A stretch of 5,498 nt of DNA from JBOHER01 sp050701115 (GTDB lineage: Bacteria; Actinomycetota; Actinomycetes; Mycobacteriales; Pseudonocardiaceae): assembly GCA_050701115.1 (NCBI GenBank), contig JBOHER010000363.1, positions 1-5,498 of the forward strand. The letters are read 5' to 3'. Positions 5,490 through 5,498 of the stretch are shown one piece after another (positions within the stretch are counted from its first letter, which is position 1; each line of letters opens with the position of its first letter). The translations under genes were made by a program, and so were the position numbers. A model generated the notes under the pieces. That model worked only from the letters and a program-made list of their open reading frames with translations. It was not told where the DNA came from and ran no database searches.

Positions 5490-5498
5490 GTGCGTGCC
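5490..5498 (+). CDS. Probable start of a further operon gene, cut by the window edge
   Basis: AAGGGAG (5475-5481), inside the acoC end, lies eight bases before GTG at 5490, which would begin Met-Arg-Ala three bases after the acoC stop. The spacing fits translation of a following operon gene. Three codons cannot identify it. In other acetoin clusters acoL (E3), 2,3-butanediol dehydrogenase or lipoate genes may follow. GTG at 5494 is an alternative start in another frame. Confidence 0.35.

Overview
The window comes from a high-GC Gram-positive bacterium. The genes have strongly G/C-ended codons, purine-rich Shine-Dalgarno sequences and a short 67-residue cold-shock protein of the actinobacterial type. 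An actinomycete is likely, possibly of the Pseudonocardiaceae or a relative, but the sequence alone does not fix the genus.

Left part (1-400): the C-terminal 57 codons of a CutA1-type protein end at 174 on the + strand. A complete CspA-family cold-shock gene converges on it from the - strand (400 to 197). Only 22 bp separate the two stop codons, and I see no clear terminator hairpin there.

Middle part (401-1195): about 795 bp with no convincing intact gene, and visibly less G/C-biased than its flanks. It holds the leader of the cold-shock gene, a widely spaced 9-bp inverted repeat (606-659), a possible decayed coding remnant (802-1002), a strong 9-bp hairpin (1011-1034) and a cluster of overlapping inverted repeats built on TTGCAAC (1055-1110). 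The last two lie in the presumed control region of the operon that follows.

Right part (1196-5498): a compact same-strand acetoin catabolism operon in the classical order acoX-acoA-acoB-acoC. AcoA and AcoB are the alpha and beta subunits of the thiamin-diphosphate E1 component. AcoC is the E2 component, a lipoyl domain joined to an alpha/beta-hydrolase domain. AcoX is a NAD-kinase-fold protein of unsettled function that accompanies this system. Together AcoABC plus a dihydrolipoamide dehydrogenase (E3, not in this window) would cleave acetoin with CoA and NAD+ into acetaldehyde, acetyl-CoA and NADH. acoB and acoC are translationally coupled. A ribosome-binding site and GTG codon at 5490 suggest that the operon continues past the right edge.

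The operon is a known system and I see no undescribed one. The points most worth a second look are the unexplained role of AcoX, the E2 with a hydrolase fold and an apparently intact catalytic triad, and the inverted-repeat cluster upstream of acoX.
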